The notes under the pieces: model-generated
What the model saw: the letters and a program-made list of their open reading frames with translations, nothing else
Told to the model about the DNA's origin: nothing
Database searches by the model: none
Source of the DNA: Eublepharis macularius
Taxonomy: Eukaryota > Chordata > Lepidosauria > Squamata > Eublepharidae
Reading direction: 5' to 3'
DNA length: 64,000 nucleotides
Assembly (NCBI RefSeq): GCF_028583425.1
Contig: NC_072801.1
Location: forward strand, 61,333,766-61,397,765
Shown: in pieces, positions 24,408-37,500 of the stretch
Position numbering within the stretch: position 1 is the first letter of the stretch
Layout of the letters: each line of letters begins with the position of its first letter
Made by a program: the position numbers and the translations under genes

Positions 24408-24496
24408 AGCAATCCTAAGCAGGTCTACGCAGAAGTAAGTTCCATGGTATTAAATGGAGCTTACTCCCAGGAATGTTTCTTAGCGTTGCAGACCAA
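24408..24496. mobile_element. Short palindromic repeat (TTACTC family), copy 2
   Basis: CAATCCTAAGCAGGTCTACG at the left and GCTTACTCCCAGGAATGTTT near the right, around AGTAAGTTCCATGGTATTAA, match the design of copies at 16664 and 59748. Confidence 0.55.
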
Positions 24497-25079
24497 ATAG
24501 TTTCCTTAATAGAACTGCATTATGGATCTCAACTGTAGACGATTATATAAACAGAGTATAGTCCTCGTTCCTTTGGGCTGTATCTCATCATCACCCCTTT
24601 GTTATGAATCTGGTCTTAGCTCTGTAGAAGTCTGTACTTGGGTATGTACCTTTAATTTCTGGTTTCATCTATTTTTGAGGCCTCTGAGGGTAGCTTGGTA
24701 AGCCTAACCCTCAGCGACTCTTCAGCTTTTTGAACGGAAGCTGTCTCTTATCAGTTTTAAGGTAGAGGATCTTCCTCTGTAAATGCAAAAAACGTGGCCA
24801 AACTGATAAGAGCTATACACATTTTGACACTCATGCTCCCTGCTAGCCTTGGGCCTTCCATGGAAGGGTAAACTCCCTTCTTATTTAGACTCAATCCAGG
24901 TGGATGCATTGTCTTGAACTGAAACCTAGACTTCCTGTCTCATTACCAATAGTGATTTCTCCACACCTACTACCCCTCTGCATATCCCAACTAATCCATC
25001 ACGCCTGCTATTGTCATTCACCAGCTATTGTCATTCGGTTCCTGAAATCACTCCATTCTCCAAGATAAAAGGACAGGTG

Positions 25080-25165
25080 GAATCGCATTCCAGCTGTATC
25101 TGAAGAAGTGAGCCTGTGACTCGCGAAAGCTCATACAGACAGACTAATATGGCTACTCATCTTGT
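25080..25165. mobile_element. Partial copy of the GTCCAGTAGCACC palindromic family
   Basis: GAAGAAGTGAGCCTGTGACT, CGCGAAAGCTCATAC and CAGACAGACTAATATGGCTA correspond to the centre and outer end of the full copies at 15247 and 25905. Confidence 0.6.
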
Positions 25166-25904
25166 TGCAAAGACATTCACCTTAACAGACTGTTTCAGCA
25201 AAGAAAAAGTGAGTGCAGAGACTAGACTACTTCCTGACCTCCCCCCCCCACCCCCAGTCATTTTTCAGTACATTTCTCAAGCTGTTTTTCTCCAGGGTCA
25301 CAGAGAGAAGATCCCGTGTCGTTGTCCCCAACAATGGGAAAGCTAAAGCTAGACAGCGTGCAATTTTCAGTGGACAAATGGCAGGAAAGGATATGGTTAT
25401 ATAGCTAAGCTCATGATTTTTGCTCTCAGATGCCGCCTACAAGGCTGCTTTTCAGTAACAAAAACAACAAAGTAGAGATGGAAAGAAACGTATGGTTCTC
25501 TTGCATCTGGTTCAGCCCTCGTTAATCCTTACAGTTCTGTAAAGTGTTATCCTCTTGGAAGGCTGAGGTCTGATTCATATATAATAAAGTCCACATATCC
25601 TCCATGTGGACTTTCAATGGATGTATTCTGAGAGTTGCCCGCTGAGAACTTAATCCTCTGGAGTGCCCAGACCCAATTCTCATGAAGACGTCCGTGCATG
25701 TGGAGAGCAGCCTGAGCTTCCTCCCTCCTGCTTTTTCCTGAAGAAACCAGCTCCTGGGAGCCACTTTTTACATACTGGGGCAATTCTGCATGCACGGATG
25801 GCTACACCTTTCCCGAGTGGGACAGGCAGTGTCCCTTCAGGGCTGTTTCAGGTAGGGAAAATACTGGAGGGAAAAGCCCCCTATCCATGTATATCTATTC
25901 TGAA

Positions 25905-26165
25905 AGGTCAAGATGGGTAGCTGTGTTAGTCTGCCTGTAGCAGTAGAAAAGAACAAGAATCAAGTAGCACCTATACGACTAACAAAATTTGTGGTAGGGT
26001 ATGAGCTTTTGTGAGCCACAGCTCACTTCTTAAGATACAGTATCTGAAGGTATCTGATGAAGCGAGATATCTGAAGAAGTGAGCTGCGGCTCACGAAAGC
26101 TCATCTCCTACCACAACTTTTTTTAGTCTTATAGGTGCTACTGGACTCTTGCTCTTTTCTACTGT
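25905..26165. mobile_element. Full palindromic repeat of the GTCCAGTAGCACC family
   Basis: Left arm: AAGATGGGTAGCTGTGTTAG and AAGTAGCACCTATACGACTA. Right arm: TAGTCTTATAGGTGCTACTG and CTCTTGCTCTTTTCTACTG. The centre repeats ATCTGAAG and GAGCTGCGGCTCACGAAAGC. It is one of the longest copies in the window. Confidence 0.7.
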
Positions 26166-28599
26166 CTTTGTAACAAACACTGTATTAATTTTATGTGATA
26201 AAAGAATCGTATGAACTCTTAAAAAGTCAGACCAAAAGCACATGGGAAAGAGCTGCAGTTTCTTTGGCAGATTTATTGCATCCAATTTGGAGTAAGAAAA
26301 TTCAAGATAATAACATTATATCCCACCCATTTCCCCTTTCACAAATGAAACACTATCAAAGCCCAGAAAGATCCCATATTTACAAAGAGAGAGATAGAAA
26401 AACTAACTATGGTAAAATACACATATATATATATGCACAAGAGAAGACATTTGGTGTTCTTTTTAATCAACATTCCCAGCCATTGTTCCTCTGCATTTCG
26501 CCTACACACTCCCTTCCAGAGAACCCAGGAGTTCTGAATGCACAAGACGTTCTACTTGGCTTCTATAGAATTCAGGACCCCTGGCTTCCAGGATCACTTG
26601 ATCTAATGTGCTCACCTCACTATTTTTTCTCAGAGAGTCAAACACTCTCATTCTCTAAATATCTTCATGTTTCTTCTCCTATTTAAAGTTTTTTAAAAAA
26701 TCAGACCTATTGGACAATCTACCTGAGCCGTGTATTTTGACAATAAGAATATATTCAACCAACCATTTCCCCACTGTTGTTTTTCCAACTCATGTTGTTT
26801 TTTTCAATCTGTCTGGTCTGAATTTGCATGCATGGAAGCAGGGCTGATTCAGGGCCTCGGGTACCTTGATGCCTAGACATCATTTGTAATCCCTTATTAT
26901 GAGATGCCTGTTGAGAAAGTCACCCCTAACGTGAGCTGAGCCTGTGATGCATTCTCTCAGGCTTTGCATGAGCATTGTAGCATTCAGACATTCTCTTTGT
27001 TGTGGCATTTCAGAATCCAGCCCCTCTCCAAACCATGAAACATGCAGGCACGTTGTAAATAAGGTATGATAGCATGACCATGCACCCAACACGCCTTTTT
27101 TCAATGGATGCAAACAATTTAGCACATCACCATTAAAGAGTCTGAGAGCTGGTTGTTGGCACAGTAAAATGTTCGCATGCATTGAAAAACCAGGTCTTTG
27201 TTGCCAGATTAAGTAATCATATGGCTTTACCGTGCCTCCAGACTCCAACCAACTACCATCAGTCCACATTTCAGTGCACTTCTAAAGTTAGGAGAATTGG
27301 CCCCTGATTTGGGTTCATCACAAGTCCAGATTATTCAATCCATATTTGGAAGACACACAACTACTGGCTGATTTCCTACTACCTGTGAACATAAAGTCCA
27401 TATTCAAATTCAGCACTGGACAACATGATACTAGTGGGGTTGAATAAAATACCTGAAAAAGTGGCCATGTGAATCTATCTTGAGCAACATGTATTGATGT
27501 AGAGGCACACGTTATATGTGTGTGTGTGTATATTACATATATTTGTGTATGATGAAAGTACAACACTCTTATAGATCCTCTCCAAATCCCATAGGCAGCT
27601 GTAAATACTAGAAGTGATTTCTGAGCAGGAGGGAGAAATTAAAACCTGCAGACGCCAATTCCACTAATTTTGAGGACAAGTCTTCAAAGGGCTGTGATTT
27701 TATACAGAATTTCAGTTCTCCCACTATGATGTATAAAATGTATGTGACCAGCCAATGTGTTTGGGATGAAAGAGGGAGAGAACCAGATGGTGTAAAATAT
27801 GAGTTCACCAGAGACTAGGTTGGTAGAAAACTGAAAATCTTGTCAAGTGAGGAGGGAGTATCCAAATCTGAAGTAAAGCAGGTGTCCACCCATTTCCTCA
27901 GAGGAGCAGCAGTCAACTCTCCCATTCCTGCCCCGCATATTCCAAAAAGGCAAAATAAAGAGTCTACTAGTCAAATTTGGGGGCCGCTGCCTCCTAGATG
28001 GGCAATGGTTGTACCACTTGATTTACCAAAAGTTGGGTGATCCCATTCTTCCTCCTATCTCCCCACTGAAACAATTCTCTCAAGTCAGGACCTAAACACT
28101 CCCACCCGTGTATCTAATACCTTCCCATCGTGAGGAACACTATTACCTCTTACATTAAAGAAAAGCTTCTAATTCCAAAATACAGCAACTCCAAATAACT
28201 TCTGAGGATGTTCCCTATTGCAGAATTCTCTCTGCTTCATGAAGTGATTCCATAGAAATGACAAAAAAAGTTTCAAATGTTTCCTTACTTTAAAAAAATA
28301 GTTTTTTGAGCAGGCACCCTTGTTGTGAAGCCAGACCTTCCTACAACCTAAGACGTCCCTGCATGAAATTCTACTCTCTTCTCGTCATAGAGAACCCTGA
28401 TGTATTGATACCAGCTCTATTTCATTTCCCAAGAGACCCAGGAGTATTATTTCCCAGCTTTCTCTCTTTTTTAAACTATTAGATGCCTCTTCCCCCACCC
28501 CAAAATGCTAAGGTTCTCATTCCCAACCCCACCCTTTGTCTTAAACTATTAATTTTCACTCTCTTCCCAAAGAACCCAGTACTATTCTGTCGTGGCTTA

Positions 28600-31500
28600 T
28601 CAGTGGCAGGCATTGAAAGGTAGCTTGACCACTCCTCCATGAAGCTCCACGGAGGCTTCGGCCCAGTTGATGAGGTCACCGCCAAGCTCGCTAGTGCAAG
28701 TCGCCATCTTGTAAACCTCGCCTGGTGTCAAGATGCGGCCCCACATGTTGAAATCTGAGATCTCCCCAATGAAAGCTTGAGTGGCGTCAAAGCGACCGCC
28801 AAGAGTGTCCTGGGGAAGAAGGGAAGAGAAAGAGGGTAAATTTAGAAAAGCAGTTTATGGCCCTCCACAGGTGGAGAGAGGGAACTCCGTTGGGAGTTCT
28901 ACCAGTGAGTGGGAGAGCGGTTACCTGCTCCTGGCCCAGTACGAAAACACCCCCGGGCTTCACAGGATGCCACGGAGCCAGATTCTCTCCACTCCCTCTC
29001 CGGACTCCATCTTGGTAAGTTTCCCAGATGCCATCCCGGGTTGACCATGTCACACAGATGTGGTGCCACTTGGCATCAGTGATGGCCAGTGGTAATGCGG
29101 CAGCCTGCAAAGCAAGCAGCAAGGATCAACATGCTGAATCGCAAGGCCAGTCATATGGGGAAGGACTGCGACTCATTGGTGCAGCACAAGCTTTGCATGC
29201 AGGAGGTCCCAGGCTCTGTCCTTGGTATTCCCAGGTAAGGTTTTCTGATAGCAGACGCTGAGAAAGACCTCAGCCTACATACAAGCCTGTTCTTTTCCAG
29301 CCTTGATTTGAGGGGAAGGCTTCTTGGAGGAAGAGGGAGCCTCCCTAAGATCTGTGAAGCCCCTTGATGAACCTCACTATTCTCAAGGCTCCCTGCACCT
29401 CTTAGCCTCCAGGGGAAGCCTCCCTACCTTCTCCACCACGGCAGACTCCCATTCAAGAGCCAGTGGAACAAGCAGACCAGGAAACTCCATACTGGACATA
29501 TCCACCTCCAGCACTCCTTGTGCCCTTCCCAGGTACAAATGAGGTGAAGGACGCATGCCTGGCATCTCTGGGCATCCCACTTGTAGGAAGACAGTGGCAC
29601 TCCCTAGGTCTTTACAGGAGCCAGGGCCCAATTCTAGCTATAGGGAGGGGTGAGGTTATCAGCTCCCTATATAAACCATCAGTTGAGCTCCACTCTTTGC
29701 TGATTCAGCAGCTCTTCAGCCTTTGTGCTCTGCCTGAGCAGCTCCTTACAGCAAGGCTGCATCGCCTGAGAGCCAAGCTACAAGTGACGCCTTACACAGG
29801 TTGGACACTTGTCAGCTTCCCTCAAGTTTTGATGGGAAATGTAGGTGTCCTGGTTTTACAGCTTGGCTCTCCATTATAGCTGCAAGACCGGGATGCCTAC
29901 ATTTCCCATCAAAACTTGAGGGAAGCTGACAAGTGTCCAACCTGTGTCAGGCATCACTTATAGTTTGGCTCAGAGAGGCCTCTCCATCCCAGCCTGATCT
30001 TGGCTGCCTCCTGGAGACCACTGGCCTTTTCCCCAGTGGGAAATGATACAGAATAGGACAGCCTGGAACCCTAAAGAGCCCCTGGCAGTGAGAGCAGATC
30101 GTATCAGGCAGAGGCCCAGGTTCTCCCCTGATGCTACCCTCCAGCACGGGTGTTTCCAAGGTTTGCTGCCTATATAGAGGTTTTCTTTATTCCCCAAAGC
30201 TAATAATCATTGACGGACCTATCCTTATGAATATCTCTAATCCCCTTCTGATGCCATCTGCACTTGCGGCCATCAGTACATCGCACTAGCAGTAAATCCC
30301 ACAATTTAATTATTCATTGAGTGAAGAAGTACTTCCTTTGGCCCATCTGACCGTCAACTTCACCATATGTACCCAAGTTCTAATATTATGGGGGAAAGAG
30401 AGAAAAGGTTCCCCTCTCCCCACCCTGTATATACTTTGATTATGTTCCCCCTAGGGTTCCCCCCCAACTTAAACTGAAAAATATAACCAAAAATCAGAAC
30501 TGTGCACGAGGCACAATGTTTGTCAATTAGTGTTTTTTACTAGTGAAGAACTTCAAAGATCTATGGGGTCATGATGTCTTGGTCCCATTTCCTTCTTGCT
30601 ATAACCCAGAACCAAAATAAAGAAGCATTGAGTGAACAGGGCAAGTTCTCTCTCTTAGGCCCTCTTCAGTTCAGGGTTCAGAGAGTGGGGGGGCGGATTT
30701 CAGTTGATTTCACCCAAGTGACCATAAGGATTAGAAACTTACTTATGTACTTTTATTTTTACTCCGCCTTTCTCCCCAATGGGGACTCAAGGTGGCTTAC
30801 ATAATTCTCCTCTCCTCCATTTTATCCTCACAACAACCCTGTGAGGCAGGTTAGGCTGAGAGGATGTGAGTGGCCCAAGGTCACCCAGCAAGCTTCCATG
30901 GCAGAGTGGGGTTAAAACCTGGTTCTCCCAGATCCCAGTCTGACACTCTAGCCATTACACCAACTTGTTTTTTAGAACTTTCCGCTGAGATGCAGAAACA
31001 TGAACATGGAGGGCATTCTTTACATATTTCTCCCCATCACTTAGGCCAAGGTATTTCTGGAAAATCCAGGGCTTCTTTTCAGTGGGAACGCGGTGGAATG
31101 GAGTTCCGGAACCTCTTGAAAATGGTCACATGGCTGGTGGCCCCGCCCCCTGATCTCCAGACAGAGGGGAGTTTAGATTGCCCTCCGCACCGCCGAGTGA
31201 CGCAGAGGGCAATCTAAACTCCCCTCTGTCTGGAGATCTGGGGGCGGGGCCACCAGCCATGTGACCATTTTTGCCAAGGGCGATTTAAACTTTGAAAAAC
31301 TCCCCCCTTGTTCCAGCTGACCCAAAGTGACGTCATTGTGTGATCTTGAGTTCTACCCCTGAGTTCCACCACCTCTTTTCCCAGAAAAAAGCCCTGGGGT
31401 AATCTATAACCCCACCTCCACCCACACCATCCTCCTGTACCTTGTCATTGATGAGCAGTTCCATGGGATTATTGCCCCATTCAATGAGCACCACTTCATT

Positions 31501-34500
31501 GGCCTGGCCTGGCACAGAGTATGAGAAGGGGGTGCCCATCCCTGGTGCTGAGCTGGATTTAAGCCACAGGCAGATAGAGAAGGCAAAGATCTCATGATGG
31601 AGAGTGCGCTTCACCTTGACGTACATGTAATTGGTGCGAAGAGGAAAACTCACACGGAAATCTTCAGAGCGTTTCTCCACTTTGTGCCCTGGGGGACAGA
31701 AAGGATCAGAGAGGTGGCACGGAACTGCCAACACAGAGACATGGAGCTGAAGTAGGTTTGTTCAGCCATTCCGCTGCCAGATGCCCCACCAAGCACCGAT
31801 CCCTGGATATTCTGCTCTGTAGATAATCCATTCATCCCTCCCTTACAGACAATTGCCTGTGGTTCATCCATCCACCTCCACAGACTATGTTATCCAATTA
31901 CCTCCATTCACCTGTATTCACACTGCCATTAAGGTTTCCACTTACCTCCCCCCCAGTCACATGTTGCTGTTCATCCAATCCGCTGAGCTTCCATCTATCC
32001 ATCTTGGTGTCTCTCGTTTCTCTCTCCCCGTTGAGCTCTCTCTCTCCAGTAATCCACCGACCTAGTATTCTTTCCCTCCATTCTTCTGTCCATCTCTTTT
32101 CATCATTAATTAAAATTCAACCCACTTAAGCACTCACTAATGCATTCGCCTTCTCTTCAGCCACCTCATTAAATGATCTCCCTAATCTCTCCACCCAGCT
32201 GTGTACCTATGCAAGTACTCATCCATCATTCATTCATTTTTCATTACACTCATTTATGTGCATTCTACCTTTTTCCCCATCATGGTATAACAGACCCAGA
32301 CCTCCTTAGCTTCCATAAAGTTGTTATCCCACATGCCTTCCAGCTTTGTCTTGGGACCACCCTCTTCTGTCTACAGCTCCAAATCTTGCCTCCTTCCATC
32401 CATCCCTCCACCTCCACCTCACTGACCCAGGAAGACCAACGTCCTTCCCCCCATGACAACCTCCGGTGCAGACACTCACCTTTCTCAGCGCCATACCCAT
32501 GGGAGACGTGTGCATGTCTCAGTCCTGCTGCTGTAGATGCACCATGTTCATGGTGATCAGAAGTGTTTGATTTTACATGGATCTGATGTTCCAAGATGCT
32601 TATCTTTTTCTGAAGAGCATCGCGCAGGGATGTGGAGAAAAGAGAGCTGTTCCGGTTATGCTGCAGAAGGCAGGACCAATGCTTGTATCAGCAGTCATTT
32701 AAATGCCGCTGTCCTGTACCTCTTTTTGACTCCCCTTCAAGTCTCTCCTTTCAGGAGCAGTCTTAGTGATCTGGAGCCCTGGGCAAAGATCCAGGACCAG
32801 GCTTCAGAATCACTGCTAACTCCTGCCAGGCCTGCCCTCACCATTGTGGTCCATTGCCTGTGTGAGGTGAACAGAAGCCGCTGTTGCCACCAGAAGCCCG
32901 CTTCCTGAGCCTCAGATGGGGTGGGCATGAGCCGCCGCCACCACCGAGCCGGCTGCTCCAGCCCTAGACAGGACAGCCACAAGCTGCCATTCCTACCTAG
33001 CTACAAATAACATAACAAGGCAATACCCGGTACAGAAGAAAGACTACACAATGAAAAATCACCCGGGTACGTAGAAAAATATTCAGTTGTTATACCTAGC
33101 TGGCTGCCCCCCTTGATCAGAAGAGTGCAGTCATGGGCAGTCACACGCACACCCAGAGTAGGGCCCAGGGTAGTTGCCACAGCTGCCCATTGGTTAAAAT
33201 TACCCCTGCCTCCTTTTGTGTGAAGTTTTTGGTACAATGGTACTCCAAAGTCCTCATTCTCTACAAAAACTAAGCCAAAACTCAGGCAACAAAACCACTT
33301 TGTTTACCCCTCCTGCCCCCTTGCTTTGATACCTTCCCAGTGTCAAATGGTGGTCTGCAGGCTTCTTTGGACAAGGGTCTTTGTATTTGCTAATTATTAG
33401 TGATGCACATGTTGATGGTTCAGTTGCCAACCTCCAGGTGATAGCTGGTGCTTGCCTGGAATTACAACTGATATCCAACCAACAGACATCAGTTCCCCTG
33501 GAGAAAATGGCTGCTTTGGAGGGTGGACTCTATGGCATTATACCCTGCTGAGCTCCCTCCCCTTCCCCTCTCTCCAGGATCCACCCCCCAAATCTCCAGG
33601 AATTTCACAACCTGGAGCTGGCAACTAAGGGTATCAGGCCAGAGTCTGGCCACTTCCATTTAGCCAGTTTTCACCCCATTCTTCCTTTCTGTCCCCACCC
33701 CCTTTTGATTTCTGTACTGAACCCTCCCCTCCAGTCCACTGTTACCCTGGATGTATAATGTATAATTCTTTCTTACTCTAAGAAGGGGGAAAGCCAGGAA
33801 AAGGGCACTCCCTTTATTTTTAGCCACCACACTTAAGTTCACACCTCAGATGCTCTTGTAATCTCCACTCCTACCCACACCAATGGTGGCAACTCCATCC
33901 CATCCCTGGTTTTGTAAAATAAACTTTTTTTAAAAAAAGCACGGAGAAAGAAAAACTTGTTGAGGAACTCAGCTCTGTTTGGGAACAGAATCCAAACAGA
34001 ATCTGGTTCTCCAAGTGCTTGGGCACTCTGTCCCCCCCCCCCCCCCCCGTAAGAATTCCACAGGACCCAAGACCCAAAATAGTTCAAAACTTTATTGGTC
34101 TGGTCCCTGCTAGGCCATGAACAGCCACAGCCAACAACAACACACACCAAGTAAAAAATGAAGCTAAAGCAAAGGCTCCCCCCACCCACCCCTAAAGGGA
34201 ACATGTTAAAATAACTAACCAGTATCTAAGGGAACTTCACCAAATTCTCAGCTGCCCGAGGTTTCACAGCTCTCCCTTCATCCAGTTAAAGCTCATTCGC
34301 TCCCACCCCCTGCCACCACCACTCTTGTTCCCTCATTACTCGTGATTCTATCTTGTCTCCTTGCCAAGACAGAACCATGAGTACTGAGGGAACAAGAGTG
34401 GAGTCCTTGCCTCTCACTCTACTTCATCAGGCTGACTCAACAATGCAATCAGTATTTTTAGGGGAATCATTAGTGCCACAGGGAATCCAAAAGCTCCCAG

Positions 34501-37500
34501 GATCTCTTCCAACATCGCTGAGCATCCTTGGACACATCTGTCCGAATGCTTGGTGCAGCAACATAGATAGGCAAGGCTGTAGCTGCAGTGGGGAGGGTAG
34601 AGTTGCCCACTTCCAGATGGGGCTCGGAGATCTCCCCACACAGCTGCTACAACAACAACATAGGATGTTTATTAGCCAGAGGCCATCACACTCTCACATC
34701 TAATTCAGAATTACAAATGACTGAACATCAGTGAGGCACACCCCATATAAAACAAATATTTTAAAAGCTACATATTTCAGTGAATTACCTACATTTAAAA
34801 ATTTACTTAATAAGCCAATCTTAATTAATCAATCCTAAAAGCATGGTTATTCCATCAACAGTATATACTTTAAAATATCCAGACAATGGATATTCAATGG
34901 AATTCTAATTACCTTATATTATCAAATTATATCAATACATATCTAGGGTTCTGCATATTTAGCCAGGATTTCCTCCTATTAATGACCATCCAGCCATATT
35001 TTGCCACTTTGTCATTTTCCTATTCCAGTTGGGGAGCTCCCAAAATTATAGCTGCTCTCCAGACTTCAAAGATTAGTCTGATCCCAGGAGGGATGGAGTG
35101 ACATCTTTGTCCTGTAGTGTCTGCCTTGGCTTCTCTTCCTTCATTCATGTGGAATAGGGTTGCCAGCCTCCAGGTAGTGGCTGGAGATCTCCCGGAATTA
35201 CAACTGGTCTCCAGGCCACAGATATCAGTTCACCTGGAGAAAATGGCTACTTTGGGGGATAGACTCTATGGAATTATGCCATGCCAAGGTCCTTTCCCTC
35301 CCCAAACCCCACTTTCTCCAGGTTTTTCCAGGTTTCACCCCCTAGATCTCCAGGAATTTCCCAACTTGGAGCTGGCAACCCTAATGTGGAGGTGAAACAG
35401 TTTTGCTCCCTATTATAGAGCAATAATTGGTTTTCTACTTGTGGAGCACTTAAGTTAAGAATTGCATAGGATGCCATTTTGCAGGAATCAGTGGCTTTCC
35501 AGCAAAAAATTGGACTAGGAGTACTTATGTATCAGATCCTTTTAACTCCTTATACATATAACCATACAGACACCTAGCATGCTTAGATTAGGGTTGCCAA
35601 CCTCTAGGTAGGGCCTAAAAATTTCCTGAATTACAATTTATCTCCAGACTACAGTTCCCCTGGAGAAAATGGCTGCTTTCAAGAGTAGACTCTATGGCAT
35701 CTCACGCCCTCTGAGCACCCTTCCCTTCCCAAACTCTACCCTTCCCAGGCTCCACTCCCAAATCTCCAGAAATTTCCCAACCTAGAGTTAGCAAGCTTAG
35801 CTTGGATCCAGTTCAGAAGGGATACCTCTCCCCCACAGAACTTCTATATTTTATATCACTTGTACTGAGGTTTTTTAATTATTCCTTGTCACTTAAGGAA
35901 CTAATTTAAGCTGGAAAGCAGGATAGAAGTATAATAAATAAATAGCCCAACTAATATAATCCAATGAGCTTTTTAAAAAAAATGTTTAAAATTAGCTTTT
36001 CAGGCTGCAGTAATTGGTTATCTGTATTATCTTGCCAATAAGAACAATTTTATCAAACATAAGGCACAGATGTGTGGTAGCATGCACTTCTCTATAAACT
36101 ATATTATCCCCTTTTGATCTCATACTGTCCCTCCAGGCATCACAAAATTCTCACCTTCCAGTCATGTTTAGGAGAACCACAGTGTGAAATTCACTCCCGA
36201 TCAAGGAATGCTTTAATCCTGCCTTAGAGACAGTGACCTTTTCCAGAACAGAAGAATGGGAGCAGGTATACGGGACGCACAGGACACAGTTATGACAAAA
36301 GGGAGGGCCTAAAAGGTGTGGGCCTCCTAAGGGGAATTAAGAGGAGAATGGGGAGGGAGGGAGCTATGAAGGTGAAGAGAGGGGGAATGGAAGAGAGAGG
36401 GGCAGGACATTTTGTGATCAAAGCTTAAGTACATAACGGTGAGAGAGAGAGAGAGTACCAAATAGAAGTTCCACTTTGTGGTTTTATTATCAGGGGCCAT
36501 GTTGTTCTGCCACCTTAAATGGCTTCGGAACATCATAAGGTTCCAACCTACAGTTGCCAACCTCCAGCTGGGGCCCGGAATCCTCCCAAAATTAAAACTG
36601 ACCTCCGCACAATATAGATCAGTTCCTCCTGGAGGAACTGGAGAGTAGACACCGGCAACTTCCCCCTGCTGAGTTCTTTCACGTCTCCAAACTCCACTCT
36701 CCCCAGACACTATCCACAATTTCCAGGGATTTCCCAAGCTGGAGTTGGCAACCCTTGCAATATCTCTTGACAAGCTGTTTTCTTGTTGCCCTTTAAAATG
36801 TTGAGTCACCAAACGTCACTGAGGTTGATTGTTCAGCCATGCTGACCCTATTCCTTATATCTGTCATTTATTTTAATAACAACTACAACAACAATAATAA
36901 TAATTTATATACTGCCCTTAAGGATAACTTAATACCCACCCACTTAACACCCACATACAAAGTATGTTATTTTTATCCCCACAACAACAATCACCCTGTT
37001 AGGTGGGTGGGGCTGAGAGAGCCCTGAAAGAGCTGTGACTGACCCAAGGGCACCCAGCTGGCTTCAAGTGGAGGAGAGGAGAATCGAACCTGGTTCTCTA
37101 GATTAGAGTCCCATGCTCTTAACCACTGCACAAAACTGGCTCTCCAGTTTTTTCTTCTTCCTATCCATCCACCTGACCTTGCTTCCCCTCACTCCACAGT
37201 CCCCTGATGTCAGTGATACTCATTGTCTCAGGAGCCACATGTTTGATGCAACATCTGTGGCTCTTCTACACCATTCCTCAATGTGGCACCTGCACCATAT
37301 TCCCAAAAAAGCTAGGCAATGGCATCGGCCAGCAGGGGGTGCTTTGTACACACTTATATGTATGTATTTGGTGGAATACATTTGCAATGTGGCTCCCTGC
37401 AAGCCAGGGAGTGAGTAAGTACCACAGCTCTATGTGTTCCACAAATCCATCATCAGACCTTCTCACTTCTCTGCATAGGTGGGCAGCCATGTTGGGCTTA

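Larger units (their letters stand above)
23886..28599. other. Intergenic DNA between CYTH2 and the pentraxin gene
   Basis: It holds the repeat copies listed separately (24408, 25080, 25905). A TG microsatellite lies near 27516-27530. The 3'UTR of the minus-strand pentraxin gene must start just below 28600, but I could not fix its end. No convincing gene. Confidence 0.5.

Noticed and set aside
36327-36812. 161-aa minus-strand frame
   Set aside because: Overlaps a hAT MITE copy and simple GA-rich sequence in the pentraxin intron.
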